From CAWDVK01 sp963805715 (GTDB lineage: Bacteria > Actinomycetota > Actinomycetes > Streptosporangiales > Streptosporangiaceae): a DNA stretch of 64,000 nucleotides. Position 1 is the stretch's first letter. Each line of letters starts with the position of its first letter. The notes under the pieces are model-generated. The model worked only from the letters and a program-made list of their open reading frames with translations. It did no database searches and was not told the DNA's origin. The DNA is taken from the NCBI GenBank assembly GCA_963805715.1, contig CAWDVK010000020.1:310001-374000 (forward strand). The letters are read 5' to 3'. The translations under genes were made by a program, and so were the position numbers. Shown piece by piece: positions 52,454 through 61,183 of this stretch.

Positions 52454-52686
52454 TTGCGGCCCGCGTCGATGAGGCCGAAGAGGATGTCGTCATCGACAGG
52501 CGTGTCGCCGGCCGATACGAGTACGCCGTCCTCCTCGACTAGGCGCGCAGTCCGGCCGGCGGGCACGACCTGCACGCCAGCACCGTAAGGCGAGATGTCC
52601 ACCTTCGTACCCGGGAGCAGACCCAGCGCGTCGCGGATGAACTTGGGCAACACGATCCGGCCGGCCTGATCCACAACAGCTTCCAT
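52450..52686 (-). CDS. vapB: VapB-type antitoxin, AbrB/SpoVT fold
   Basis: The 78-residue protein begins MEAVVDQAGRIVLPKFIRDALGLLPGTKVDI, the swapped-hairpin AbrB DNA-binding fold. Its acidic C-terminus should wrap the PIN toxin. ATG at 52686 gives the family N-terminus. A longer frame upstream is not family-like. It likely represses its own promoter through the repeat at the start codon. Confidence 0.88.
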   Translation of the reverse strand: MEAVVDQAGRIVLPKFIRDALGLLPGTKVDISPYGAGVQVVPAGRTARLVEEDGVLVSAGDTPVDDDILFGLIDAGRK

Positions 52687-52713
52687 GGGAATATCATACC
52701 AGTCAGATCCCAT
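52685..52713 (-). promoter_or_regulatory. vapBC promoter/operator candidate
   Basis: ATGGGA and TCCCAT form an inverted repeat around a TATGAT minus-10-like box on the minus strand. The box is only about eight bases before the ATG, so the transcript would be nearly leaderless. Confidence 0.5.
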
Positions 52714-52820
52714 TAACGTTGCTGCGGCAATCACCCCCAGCACGCCGCCGGCGTAGCAGGGGCACGGCTGGAGTGCGCCAGAAGGGGGCTGGCCGCAGGA
52801 CCGTGCCCTGGCCTTTGTTC

Positions 52821-53015
52821 AGCGCCAGCGCCGCCGTACTGCTCGGGGATGTGCACGGCGTGCAGGTCGGCCTTGGTCAGCGCGTCGTGCGCGGCCCAGG
52901 GAAACTCCGAGGACTGATCCACCTTGGCCGCGTGCGGGGCGATCTTGTCGTCGGCCAGCGCGCGGACTGACTCGCGCAGCGCATCGTGCTCCGGCGACAG
53001 GGTGAAAGCGGGAAT
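52821..53015 (-). pseudogene. Acyl-CoA dehydrogenase, N-terminal remnant
   Basis: The minus strand reads FTLSPEHDALRESVRALADD and continues through FPWAAHDALTKADLHAVHIPEQYGGAGA, the N-terminal helical start of acyl-CoA dehydrogenases. There is no start codon after the in-frame stop at 53016-53018, and similarity ends at GGAGA (52821), after which the frame runs through unrelated sequence to 52731. Only about 65 of some 380 residues remain. The rest of 52744-53232 has no gene. Confidence 0.75.
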
Positions 53016-53232
53016 TCAGGGGTCAAGGCCTCGATGGTAAGAGCACGCACCGGATGCCTGACGCAGGGCTGGGCGCCAGGCACGGCAGCCACGCTCACCG
53101 GGAGCAGCGGGTCCCTCAGCAGGCCCGGCGTCCGCGGCCTGCCGCCTGCGCGGCCGCCGCGGATGGGTAGTCTCCAGCAGTCAGCGTGAAAGCCGTCACT
53201 AGTCAGCCAGGGCGCGGGAGGGCAGGCCGGCG

Positions 53233-54492
53233 ATGCCGCAGTCCCCGCTGCTGTCGGGGCCAGGCCGCGAGCTACTTGACCGGCTCGCGGGAGAGGACGT
53301 CACCCCGGAGCGGTCGCTGCAGCTGGCGAAGTCGCTGCGACAGCAGCTGCCGCCCGATCTGGTAGCCGCCGCGCTCGCGCAGCAGGCCCTGCGGATGCGG
53401 GGGCGGGCTAAGTTCCGCCAGGCTGACGAGATGCTCTTCACTCCCGCAGGGCTTGAGCAGGCCTCGTCAGAGCTGACGGCCGGGCACAGCGCACGCCGGT
53501 TCCGCCCGTTCACCGCCGTGGCCGACCTGTGCTGCGGCATCGGCGGGAACCTGGCGGCGCTGGCCGGCGGCAGCCGCGTCCTGGCCGTCGACCGCGACCT
53601 GACCAGCCTGGAGTTCGCCCGGCACAACGCAGCCGCAAGACGTGCGGCTCACCCGGTCCATGTCGTGTGCGCGGACGTCCGGCGCCTGCCGCTCAGCCGG
53701 GGCGCCGGCCGGGCAGCCGGGCCAGGCGGCAGCCAGGCAGCGCGCGGCCCTCTGCACGGCGGGCTGGCCGGGACGGGCGGGCCTGGCATCGAGGCGATCT
53801 TTATCGATCCGGCCCGCCGGGCGGGCGGCCACCGACTGCGCAGCGGCAGCAGCGAGCCGCCGCTGGGCTGGTGCCTGCAGCTCGCGGATGCCGTTCCCGC
53901 GGTCGGCATCAAGGCCGCGCCCGGCCTGGCCCGCGAGCTGGTGCCGGGCGGCTGGGAGATCGAGCTCGTGGCCATCGGGCGCAACCTGAAGGAGGGACTG
54001 CTCTGGTCCCCCGCCCTGGCGACCACCAGCCGCCGGGCGACCATCCTGCCGGGCGGCGACACGATCACGGCCGCGCCAGGTCCCCCCGTGCCCGTGACAG
54101 CGCCCGGCGAGTTCCTGCTCGACCCGAATCCGGCGGTGACCAGAGCCGGCCTGGTCGAGGAACTGGCCCGTGAGCTGGGCGCCGCCAAGATCGATCCGAT
54201 GATCGCATTCCTGACCGCTGACCGGGAGCTGACCACGCCGTTCGCGCGGACCCTGCGCGTCGTCGAGTCGATGCCCTGGAATGAGAAGCAGGTCAGCCGC
54301 CGGCTGCGCGAGCTCGGGATCGGGGTTGCCGATATCCGCCGCCGGGGGCTGGCGGGCGACGTGTCGCTGATCCGCCGCCGGCTCGGCGCCACCGGCGAGG
54401 TCGCCGCCACCGTCGTGATCACCCGCAGCAACGGCAGGCCATGGGGACTGATCTGCCTGCCGGTTAGCCCCGGCCAGCGGGCCGTTCACTAG
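53233..54492 (+). CDS. Class I SAM-dependent methyltransferase with THUMP-like C-terminal domain
   Basis: The 419-residue protein has VADLCCGIGGNLAAL (SAM motif I) near residue 97, VLAVDRDLTSLEFARHN, and AIFIDPARRAGG where the catalytic motif IV sits. The C-terminal region (VESMPWNEKQVSRRLRELGIGVADIRRRGLAGD) is the THUMP-like domain of this actinobacterial family. RNA is the likely substrate, by inference from THUMP. A Gly/Ala insert (about residues 156-180) is unusual. It stands alone. Confidence 0.82.
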   Translation: MPQSPLLSGPGRELLDRLAGEDVTPERSLQLAKSLRQQLPPDLVAAALAQQALRMRGRAKFRQADEMLFTPAGLEQASSELTAGHSARRFRPFTAVADLCCGIGGNLAALAGGSRVLAVDRDLTSLEFARHNAAARRAAHPVHVVCADVRRLPLSRGAGRAAGPGGSQAARGPLHGGLAGTGGPGIEAIFIDPARRAGGHRLRSGSSEPPLGWCLQLADAVPAVGIKAAPGLARELVPGGWEIELVAIGRNLKEGLLWSPALATTSRRATILPGGDTITAAPGPPVPVTAPGEFLLDPNPAVTRAGLVEELARELGAAKIDPMIAFLTADRELTTPFARTLRVVESMPWNEKQVSRRLRELGIGVADIRRRGLAGDVSLIRRRLGATGEVAATVVITRSNGRPWGLICLPVSPGQRAVH

Positions 54493-54783
54493 GCAGTTCC
54501 GCTCTCCGCCGGGAGCGGCATCCCCCCGACGGCAGGCCGTAGCCGGCCCGCATCGGCTGGCGTTCCAGCAGCATGAGAGCGTGCTTGCCGTCGTTGTTTC
54601 AGCAGCAGGCACGCACCGACGCTGCTCGCCAGCGCGGCGCCGGCCAGCCGGGGAGGGACTGCTTCGCCAGCGCGGCGCCGGCCAGCCGGGGAGGGACTGC
54701 TCGCCAGCGCGGCGGCGGCCAGCCCGGGAGGGACTGCTCGCCAGCGCGGCGACCGCCGGCCGGGGACGGCGTGACGGCCGGTG
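54493..54783. other. 291-base gap with 37-38-bp repeat
   Basis: The region between the methyltransferase and the convergent purE gene has no gene. Its second half is a four-copy repeat. Confidence 0.6.
54627..54775. repeat. 37-38-bp tandem repeat, four copies
   Basis: Units of CGCCAGCGCGGCGCCGGCCA continuing to GGGAGGGACTGCT start near 54627, 54665, 54702 and 54739. The last copy is diverged. There are no spacers, so this is not a CRISPR array. Confidence 0.88.
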
Positions 54784-55335
54784 CTACGACCCGCCGCCGC
54801 GATCCGCGGGCTGGTGCTGCTGCTCCTCGCGCTGCAGCCGCAGCCTGGCCTGCAGCGCCGCGCCCTTGGCCTGCGCGGTGGCGCGCAGGTCATCCTGGAA
54901 ATCGATCATCCGCTGCTGCAGCGCTTCATCGCTGGTGGCCAGGATGCGGATCGCGAGCAGCCCGGCGTTCCGGGCTCCCCCGACCGCGACGGTCGCCACC
55001 GGGATCCCAGCCGGCATCTGGACAATCGACAGCAGCGAATCCAGGCCATCGAGGCGGGCCAGCGGCACCGGGACCCCGATGACCGGCAGCGGGGTAACCG
55101 CGGCGAGCATGCCCGGCAGGTGCGCCGCACCGCCGGCGCCCGCGATGATGACGCGCAGCCCCCGGCTGGCCGCGGCCGAGCCGAAGCTGATCATGTCCCG
55201 CGGCATCCGGTGCGCCGATACCACGTCGGCTTCGCATGGCACGCCGAACTCGTCCAGCACGCTGACCGCCGCTGCCATCACCGGCCAGTCCGAGTCACTG
55301 CCCATCACCACGCTTACCAGCGGCTGACTGCTCAT
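54784..55335 (-). CDS. purE: 5-(carboxyamino)imidazole ribonucleotide mutase
   Basis: The 183-residue enzyme has VVMGSDSDWPVM at the start, VVSAHRMP, IIAGAGGAAHLPGMLAA and SIVQMPAGIPVATVAVG, all PurE substrate-site segments. It converts N5-CAIR to CAIR in purine synthesis. A Gln/Arg-rich tail follows. It lies about 175 bases after purK, across a short GACCGGGCC-type repeat, probably in the same transcript. Confidence 0.95.
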   Translation of the reverse strand: MSSQPLVSVVMGSDSDWPVMAAAVSVLDEFGVPCEADVVSAHRMPRDMISFGSAAASRGLRVIIAGAGGAAHLPGMLAAVTPLPVIGVPVPLARLDGLDSLLSIVQMPAGIPVATVAVGGARNAGLLAIRILATSDEALQQRMIDFQDDLRATAQAKGAALQARLRLQREEQQHQPADRGGGS

Positions 55336-55511
55336 CCCCTGATCATCCCCCGCACCCAGCCCACCGCGCCGCTTCCGCCACGCCGGCCCCGCGCCCGCGC
55401 CGCTGCAGCCACGCGACCACGCGACCGGGCCGACCGGCCGACTGGGCCGACTGGGCCGACCGGGCCGACAGCGGCCGCGTCAGCCCGAAGGGCGCGCGGC
55501 ACCCGCTCGGG

Positions 55512-56810
55512 TCACTCCACGCCGTCGGCCAGGTAGCTGGCGGCCCGCGCGGCCCGGTCGCGCAGGGCCTGCAGGTCACTGCCGGCGACTGTCACATGAC
55601 CGACCTTCCGGCCCGGCCGGACTGGCTTGCCGTACAGGTGCACCTTGACGCCGGGATCGGCGGCCAGCACGTGCACCAGCTTGGACCGGATATCGGCGTC
55701 GGCGCCGCCCAGGATGTTGACCATGACCGTCCAGGGTGCCAGCGGATCCGGCGTGCCGAGCGGCAGGTTCAGCACCGCGCGCAGATGCTGCTCGAACTGG
55801 GAGGTCTGCGAACCGTCGATAGTCCAGTGCCCGCAGTTGTGCGGGCGCATCGCGAGCTCGTTCACCAGCAGGCCGGCCGGGGTCTCGAAGAGCTCGACGG
55901 CCAGCAGGCCGGTGACATCGAGCTCGGCCGCGATCGCCAGGCCCAGCCGCTGCGCCTCCTCGGCCAGGGAGGCGGGCAGCCGCGGGGCCGGCGCCAGCAC
56001 CTCGCGGCATATCCCGTTCTCTTGCACCGTCTGCACCACCGGGTAGGCGGCGCCCTGGCCGCTGGGCGATCGCGCGACCAGGATGGCGAGCTCGCGCAGG
56101 AACTGCACGTGCTCCTCGACGATCACTTCGATGCCGTGCCGGAGCACCTCAGCTGCCTCGGCCGGCGTCTTGCAGAGCCACACGCCCCGGCCGTCGTAGC
56201 CGCCGGAGACCGCCTTGAGCACGACCGGCCAGCCATGACGGTCAGCGAACGCGGTGACGTCGGCCAGCCCGGCCACGGCCGCGTACGGCGGGCAGGCGAC
56301 GCCCAGCCCGGTCAGGCGGTCTCGCATGGCCCGCTTGTCCTGGGCATAGCGCAGGGCCCGGGAGCCCGGCCGCACGGCTATCCCGGCGTTCTCCATGGCC
56401 TCCAGGCCCGCTGCGGGCACATGCTCGTGATCGAACGTCACCACGTCACAAAGGCTGGCAAAGCCCAGCAGATCCGGCACCGACCGGTGATCTCCGATGA
56501 CCGTCCCGGCGCACACCTGGGCCGCGCTCTCGTCGGCTGCCCTGGCCAGTACCCGAAACGAGACCCCCAGCCCGATCGACGCCGCGCACGTCATCCGCGC
56601 CAGCTGACCGCCGCCGACCATGCCGACCACGGGCGGCGCGGGCTCGGCCGCCCGGCCTGCACCGGCCGGCGCAGGAGCGGAGGCGGGAGAATCGGCGTAA
56701 GCAGGGGCAGGGTGACGGGCCGGGACAGAGCCCCCGGCCGCGGCAGCGCCGGGGGCAGCACGATCCGACCTCGACGGCGCTGATGAGCGCATATCCGGCT
56801 GATCAACCAC
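55512..56810 (-). CDS. purK: 5-(carboxyamino)imidazole ribonucleotide synthase
   Basis: This ATP-grasp enzyme has VVGMVGGGQLARM at the start of the conserved part, VTFDHEHVP, VVLKAVSGGYDGRGV, EEHVQFLRELAILVARS and ELAMRPHNCGHWTIDGSQTSQFEQHLRA. It makes N5-CAIR from AIR, bicarbonate and ATP, handing it to PurE. The first 60 residues are a disordered Ala/Pro/Ser extension. A later start is possible, but no better ribosome site was seen. The gene starts 17 bases after the histidine kinase stop. Confidence 0.94.
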   Translation of the reverse strand: MVDQPDMRSSAPSRSDRAAPGAAAAGGSVPARHPAPAYADSPASAPAPAGAGRAAEPAPPVVGMVGGGQLARMTCAASIGLGVSFRVLARAADESAAQVCAGTVIGDHRSVPDLLGFASLCDVVTFDHEHVPAAGLEAMENAGIAVRPGSRALRYAQDKRAMRDRLTGLGVACPPYAAVAGLADVTAFADRHGWPVVLKAVSGGYDGRGVWLCKTPAEAAEVLRHGIEVIVEEHVQFLRELAILVARSPSGQGAAYPVVQTVQENGICREVLAPAPRLPASLAEEAQRLGLAIAAELDVTGLLAVELFETPAGLLVNELAMRPHNCGHWTIDGSQTSQFEQHLRAVLNLPLGTPDPLAPWTVMVNILGGADADIRSKLVHVLAADPGVKVHLYGKPVRPGRKVGHVTVAGSDLQALRDRAARAASYLADGVE

Positions 56811-56827
56811 CCGCGTAGCCTACGAGG

Positions 56828-58102
56828 TCAGGCCGGCCCGCTGACCACCGGATCGTCCAGGCCCGAGCTGATGGCGTGCGGCAGGAACAGCGCGAAGACA
56901 GCCGGGCGCGGCCGGACCAGCACGACCTGGCCGCCGTCGGCCGCCGCGACGGTGCGCGCCAGCGCCAGCCCGAGGCCGGTGCCGCCCGGTGCGCCGCTTA
57001 CGCTCCGCTCGAAGATCCTTGGCACCAGCTCCTGCGGCACGCCCTTGCCCTCGTCCCGCACCTCGACGACCACTGAGCGCCGTGTCTGCGAGGTCCTGAT
57101 CGTGACCGTGCCCGCCCCGTGCACCAGTGCGTTATCCAGCAGGGTGGCGATGACCTGGGAGGAGCCGCTGGTCGTGGTGTAGGCATTCAGTCCCTGCTCT
57201 CCGGTGACGACGAGTTTCCTGTGCTCCCGGCGGAAGGCGGGCTCCCATTCGAGTACCTGCTGGGCGACGATGTCATCAACGCTGGCCAGCGTTGGCGAGC
57301 CGGTGATCGATCGGCGTGCCCGGCCGAGCAGCTGCCCGACGACCTCGGCCAGCCGCTCCGTCTGGGCCAGCGCGGCCGCGCCCTCCTCCCGCACCACCTC
57401 GGGCGAGTTCGCCGCCGCGATCATCTCCTCCAGCCGCATGGACAGCGCCGTCAGCGGAGTGCGGAGCTGGTGCGAGGCGTCGATGGCGAAATCGCGCTCG
57501 GCCGACAGCAGGTCATTGATGCGCTGGGCTGAGCCATCCAGGCCCTCGGCCACCCGGTCAAGCTCCTGCACCCCGTACCGCCGGCCGAGCGGGCGGGCAT
57601 CGCCGGAGCCCAGCCGGTCAGCCGCTCCGGCCAGCTCCTCCAGCGGCCGGGTCAGTCGGCGTGCCTGCAGCAGGCCCAGCACCACCGCGACGCCGATGGC
57701 CAGCACGCCGAGCGCGCCGATCAGCAGCAGGCCGTAGTTGACCTTGCTGGCGACGTAGGAGTCGTCCGCCTCGACGGTCACCGTGAAGTCGGTCGTCGAG
57801 GAATCGGCCGTGATCGTGTCGTGCGCAGGCGGGGCGGTGCCCGCCCTGGTGACGGCACCGCCTTTCTGCCGGATGATCACGTAGCGGTCCGGCAGGGAGC
57901 GGGCGAGCTCGGCCGCGTCGGCCGGGAAGCCCGCGTCCGTCCGTTCCTGCAGGCCGCGGGCCAGGGTCGCGGCGTCCCGGCGCAGCTGCTGATTGGCCTC
58001 GTTGACCTGGATCCGGCTGATCGCGATCGCCAGCGGAACGCCGAACAGGGCAACAGCCACCACCGCGACCGCGAGCATGGAAATCAGCAGCCGCCGCTGC
58101 AT
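56828..58102 (-). CDS. Two-component sensor histidine kinase
   Basis: The 424-residue membrane kinase has helices at about residues 6-29 and 123-147, an extracytoplasmic domain between them, a HAMP domain (ARRLTRPLEELAGAADRLGSG), the phospho-acceptor His in FAIDASHQLRTPLTAL, and the ATPase boxes LLDNALVHGAG, DEGKGVP and GGTGLGLALA. The signal is unknown. The response-regulator gene ends 63 bases upstream and purK begins 17 bases downstream, so they are likely one transcript. Confidence 0.92.
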   Translation of the reverse strand: MQRRLLISMLAVAVVAVALFGVPLAIAISRIQVNEANQQLRRDAATLARGLQERTDAGFPADAAELARSLPDRYVIIRQKGGAVTRAGTAPPAHDTITADSSTTDFTVTVEADDSYVASKVNYGLLLIGALGVLAIGVAVVLGLLQARRLTRPLEELAGAADRLGSGDARPLGRRYGVQELDRVAEGLDGSAQRINDLLSAERDFAIDASHQLRTPLTALSMRLEEMIAAANSPEVVREEGAAALAQTERLAEVVGQLLGRARRSITGSPTLASVDDIVAQQVLEWEPAFRREHRKLVVTGEQGLNAYTTTSGSSQVIATLLDNALVHGAGTVTIRTSQTRRSVVVEVRDEGKGVPQELVPRIFERSVSGAPGGTGLGLALARTVAAADGGQVVLVRPRPAVFALFLPHAISSGLDDPVVSGPA

Positions 58103-58165
58103 CACCCAGCTCCTCGGCCCGTCGTCTCGCCCGCTGCCATGCCGCCGTCAGCCTCTCGGGTGCGG

Positions 58166-58834
58166 TCAGTCCTTCTCGAACCTGAACCCGACGCCGCGGA
58201 CGGTGGTGATGAAACGCGGGCTGTGCGCGTCGTCGCCAAGCTTGCGGCGCAGCCAGGACACATGCATGTCCAGCGTCTTGGTCGAGCCCCACCACTTGCT
58301 GTCCCAGACCTGGCGCATGATCTGCTCGCGGGTCACGACCTTCCCCGCCTCGGCGACGAGCAGCGCGAGCAGGTCGAACTCCTTGGTGGTGAGCTCGATC
58401 TCCTCATCACCCAGCCAGGCCCGGCGCGCCTCAGTGTCGATCCGGACCCCCTGCACCGTATGCACCTCGGGAGCGCCCCGGCGCAGCAGCGCCCGGACCC
58501 TGGCCAGCAGCTCGGCCAGCCGGAACGGCTTGGTCACGTAGTCGTCGGCCCCGGCGTCCAGTCCGATGACCGTGTCCACCTCGTCGGCGCGCGCGGTCAG
58601 GATCAGCACCGGAACGGCATGGCCGCCCGAGCGGATGCGGCGGCACACTTCCAGCCCGTCGAGCTTCGGCAGGCCGATGTCGAGCACGATCAGGTCAATG
58701 CCGCCGGCCTTGGCCGCCTCCAGGGTGCAGGGGCCGTCAGCGGCGACATCCACGTCGTAGCCCTCGCGGCGGAGCGCGCGGGCGAGCGGCTCCGAGATCG
58801 CCGGGTCATCTTCGGCAAGCAGGACGCTGGTCAT
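58166..58834 (-). CDS. OmpR-family response regulator
   Basis: The 222-residue protein has a receiver domain with LLAEDD, the phospho-acceptor Asp in IVLDIGLP, the Thr in LTARA and the Lys in VTKPF. A winged-helix effector domain follows (LTTKEFDLLALLVAEAGKVVTREQIM, then SKTLDMHVSWLRRKLGDD-like TLDMHVSWLRRKLG). It pairs with the kinase downstream. Targets are unknown. Upstream lies a 340-base repeat-filled gap. Confidence 0.94.
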   Translation of the reverse strand: MTSVLLAEDDPAISEPLARALRREGYDVDVAADGPCTLEAAKAGGIDLIVLDIGLPKLDGLEVCRRIRSGGHAVPVLILTARADEVDTVIGLDAGADDYVTKPFRLAELLARVRALLRRGAPEVHTVQGVRIDTEARRAWLGDEEIELTTKEFDLLALLVAEAGKVVTREQIMRQVWDSKWWGSTKTLDMHVSWLRRKLGDDAHSPRFITTVRGVGFRFEKD

Positions 58835-59174
58835 GCACAGATCGTATGGCGACTGCCAAGCATTTCCTGCTTGCTACACGCAGCTGCCGGCCACATCATC
58901 GCCAGGACAGCGGCCTGACCTGGGCGATTAGCCTGGTTCGCGCGGCTTGCCCAGGCGCGAAAGCGCGACCGCAGCGAAGCCAGTCGCGACCCAGCCGGTC
59001 ACAGCGAAGCCGGTCGCAACCCAGTCAGCCACCGCCCAGCCGGCCCGGCGCCACCCGGCGACAGCCCAGCCAGTCGCAATCCAGCCAGTCGCAATCCAGC
59101 CAGTCGCAATCCAGCCGGCCACCGCGCGGCGCCCGGATCCGGCCCGGCGCCCGGCCGGCTGAGCCGGGACAGCG
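58835..59174. repeat. 340-base intergenic region with 15-bp degenerate repeats
   Basis: Units like AGCCAGTCGCAATCC (three near-exact copies at about 59070-59118) and degenerate relatives run from about 58965 to 59122. Read on the minus strand they would code GWIAT/GWVAT repeats, but no ribosome site or start supports a gene. The rest of the gap, which should hold the response-regulator promoter, shows nothing clear. Confidence 0.75.
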
Positions 59175-60729
59175 CTAGACCGGCGTCACGCCATGCCGGC
59201 GCCGGGAGAAGCCGCGGTCCTTGCCGCGCGCGGCGGCGAACCGGCGGATCAGCTGGGCGCGCAGGTCCTCCGGCTCGACCACGTCGTCGACCACCAGCTC
59301 CCCGGCCAGCCGCAGCACGTCGATGTCCGCCTCGTAGTCGGCCCGCAGCCGGCTGGTCTCGGCGTCCCGCTGCGCCGGGTCGGCGATGTCGGCCAGCCGG
59401 TTGTAGTAGACGGCGTTGACCGCCGCCTCCGCGCCCATCACCGCGATCTTCGCGGTCGGCAGGGCCAGCGTGGCGTCCGGCTCGAAGCCAGGCCCGGCCA
59501 TCGCGTAGAGGCCGGCCCCGTACGCCTTGCGGACGATCACGCAGATCTTCGGCACGGTCGCCTCCGACACCGCACTGATCATCTTCGCGCCGTGCCGGAT
59601 GATCCCCTGCCGCTCGACCGCCGTGCCGACCATGAACCCTGGCACATCCGCCAGGAAGAGCAAGGGCACGCTGAACGCATCGCAGAGCTGGATGAAGCGC
59701 GTTGCCTTGTCAGCGGAATCGACGAACAGAACGCCGCCCTTGAACATCGGGTTGTTCGCCACTACCCCGATGACCTGCCCGTCCAGCCGGGCGAAGCCCA
59801 TCGTCAGCTCGCGCGCCCAGAGCGCGTGGATCTCGAAGAACGAGCCGGAGTCCACGATCCCGTGCACGTACCGGCGCATGTCGAAGGCCTGCCGCTCGCT
59901 GACCGGCACCAGGGCCCGCAGGTCGGCCAGCGCCGCAGGCCGGCGCCGCCGCGGGCGGGTCCTGCTGCCAGCTGCCGGGCAGGTAGGACAGGTAGTCGCG
60001 GACGGCGGCCAGCGCCTCGGCCTCGGAGCTGGCCAGATGGTGGCCGCAGCCCGATACCGAGCAGTGCATCCGGGCGCCGCCCATGTCCTCCAGCGTGGTC
60101 TGCTCCTTCACCACCATCTCGACCATCCGCGGGCTGCCCAGGTACATGGAGGCGTTGCCCTCCACCATGGTGACGAAATCGCAGAATGCCGGGATATAGG
60201 CGCCGCCTGCCGCCGACGGCCCGAACAGCGCGCAGACCTGCGGGACCGAGCCCGACGCCCGTACCTGCGTATGGAAGATCTTGCCGGCGCCGCGGCGGCC
60301 GGGGAACATCTCCACCTGATCGGTGATCCTGGCGCCCGCCGAGTCCACCAGGTAGATCATCGGGATGCCGGCCGCGTAGGCCTTCTCGATGATCCGGATG
60401 ATCTTCTCGACGGTGCGGGCGCCCCACGAGCCGGCCTTGACGGTCGAGTCGTTGGCCATCAGCGCGACCGGGCGGCCGCCGATGACCGCTGTCCCGGTGA
60501 TCACCCCGTCGGCGGGCAGCCCGTCGGCCAGCACGTTGGCGAAGGCGCCGTCCTCGGTGAAGCTGCCCGCATCGACCAGCTGCTCGATCCGCTCCCTGGC
60601 GAACAGCTTGCCGCGGGCCGCGGCCTGCTCGTGATATCCGGCGCCGCCGCCCTTCTCGATGGTGGCGCGGACGGCGGACAGGTCGGGGTGGCCGGCCGGG
60701 GGCCTGGCGGTCTGGGCAGCATCTGGCAT
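59175..60729 (-). pseudogene. Acyl-CoA carboxylase carboxyltransferase (beta) subunit, frameshifted
   Basis: From ATG at 60729 the first frame has the carboxyltransferase N-domain (GKLFARERIEQLVDAGSF, NDSTVKAGSWG, LVDSAGARI, GPSAAGGAYIPAFCDF). Near 59940 the frame breaks. The other frame continues with LADLRALVPVSERQAFDMRRY, VGVVANNPMFKGGVL, FLADVPGFMVGTAVERQGIIRHGAK and GAGLYAMAGPGFEPD to the stop. The family transfers carboxyl from biotin to acyl-CoA. Beside HMG-CoA lyase and enoyl-CoA hydratase genes, methylcrotonyl-CoA is a likely substrate, but this is inferred. The biotin-carrying subunit is not in the window. Confidence 0.88.
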
Positions 60730-60809
60730 CTCGCTCACGGTGGCGAGCGTACCGAGTGCCGCCAGCGCGCCGGGCCCGCCGCCGGCCGGGGGTGAGCCAG
60801 GATGCCCGG

Positions 60810-60998
60810 CTAGCCGAGGTGCAGGCTCACGCCGAGCAGCACCAGCCACCACAAGAAGATGGCCAGCAGCGCGGACGCCAGGGCCTTGAGCAGGGCAGCC
60901 GTGATGTAGCCGCGATCCCGGGCCACCACAAGGCCGATAATGACATAGATAATGAAGAACCAGCTGTACCTGCGGTGGCGGCTGAATATGGCGATGAC
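60810..60998 (-). CDS. Small membrane protein without a canonical start codon
   Basis: The minus strand reads VIAIFSRHRRYSWFFIIYVI, then GLVVARDRGYITAALLKAL and a second hydrophobic helix ASALLAIFLWWLVLLGVSLHLG before TAG at 60810. Two helices with a basic loop and biased hydrophobic codons look like a real protein of 62 or more residues. The frame is open upstream to a TGA near 61070, but no ATG, GTG or TTG is in frame, so the start is either unusual or lost to another one-base change. It sits between the HMG-CoA lyase and carboxylase genes. Confidence 0.5.
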   Translation of the reverse strand, partial: VIAIFSRHRRYSWFFIIYVIIGLVVARDRGYITAALLKALASALLAIFLWWLVLLGVSLHLG

Positions 60999-61183
60999 CC
61001 GTCGACTCCGATCTCCCAGCCAGCTATTTGACCGACCGCGAAGTCTCCGGATATGTCGTGATCAAACCTGCCGGAGTGGCCGGGAAGTGGCGCCGGCAAT
61101 GCCCTGCCGCCGGCCCTGCCGCCGCGGCCGAGCTGGGCTTCCGCAGGCGCCGAGGGACAAGCCCCGTTCATCGGCGAGCCTGG

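Noticed and set aside
54627..54775. Possible CRISPR array
   Set aside because: The copies are directly adjacent without spacers and no cas genes are present.
58928..59122. Minus-strand frame coding GWIAT repeats as a small repeat protein
   Set aside because: No ribosome site, no conserved part, and it consists only of the intergenic repeat.
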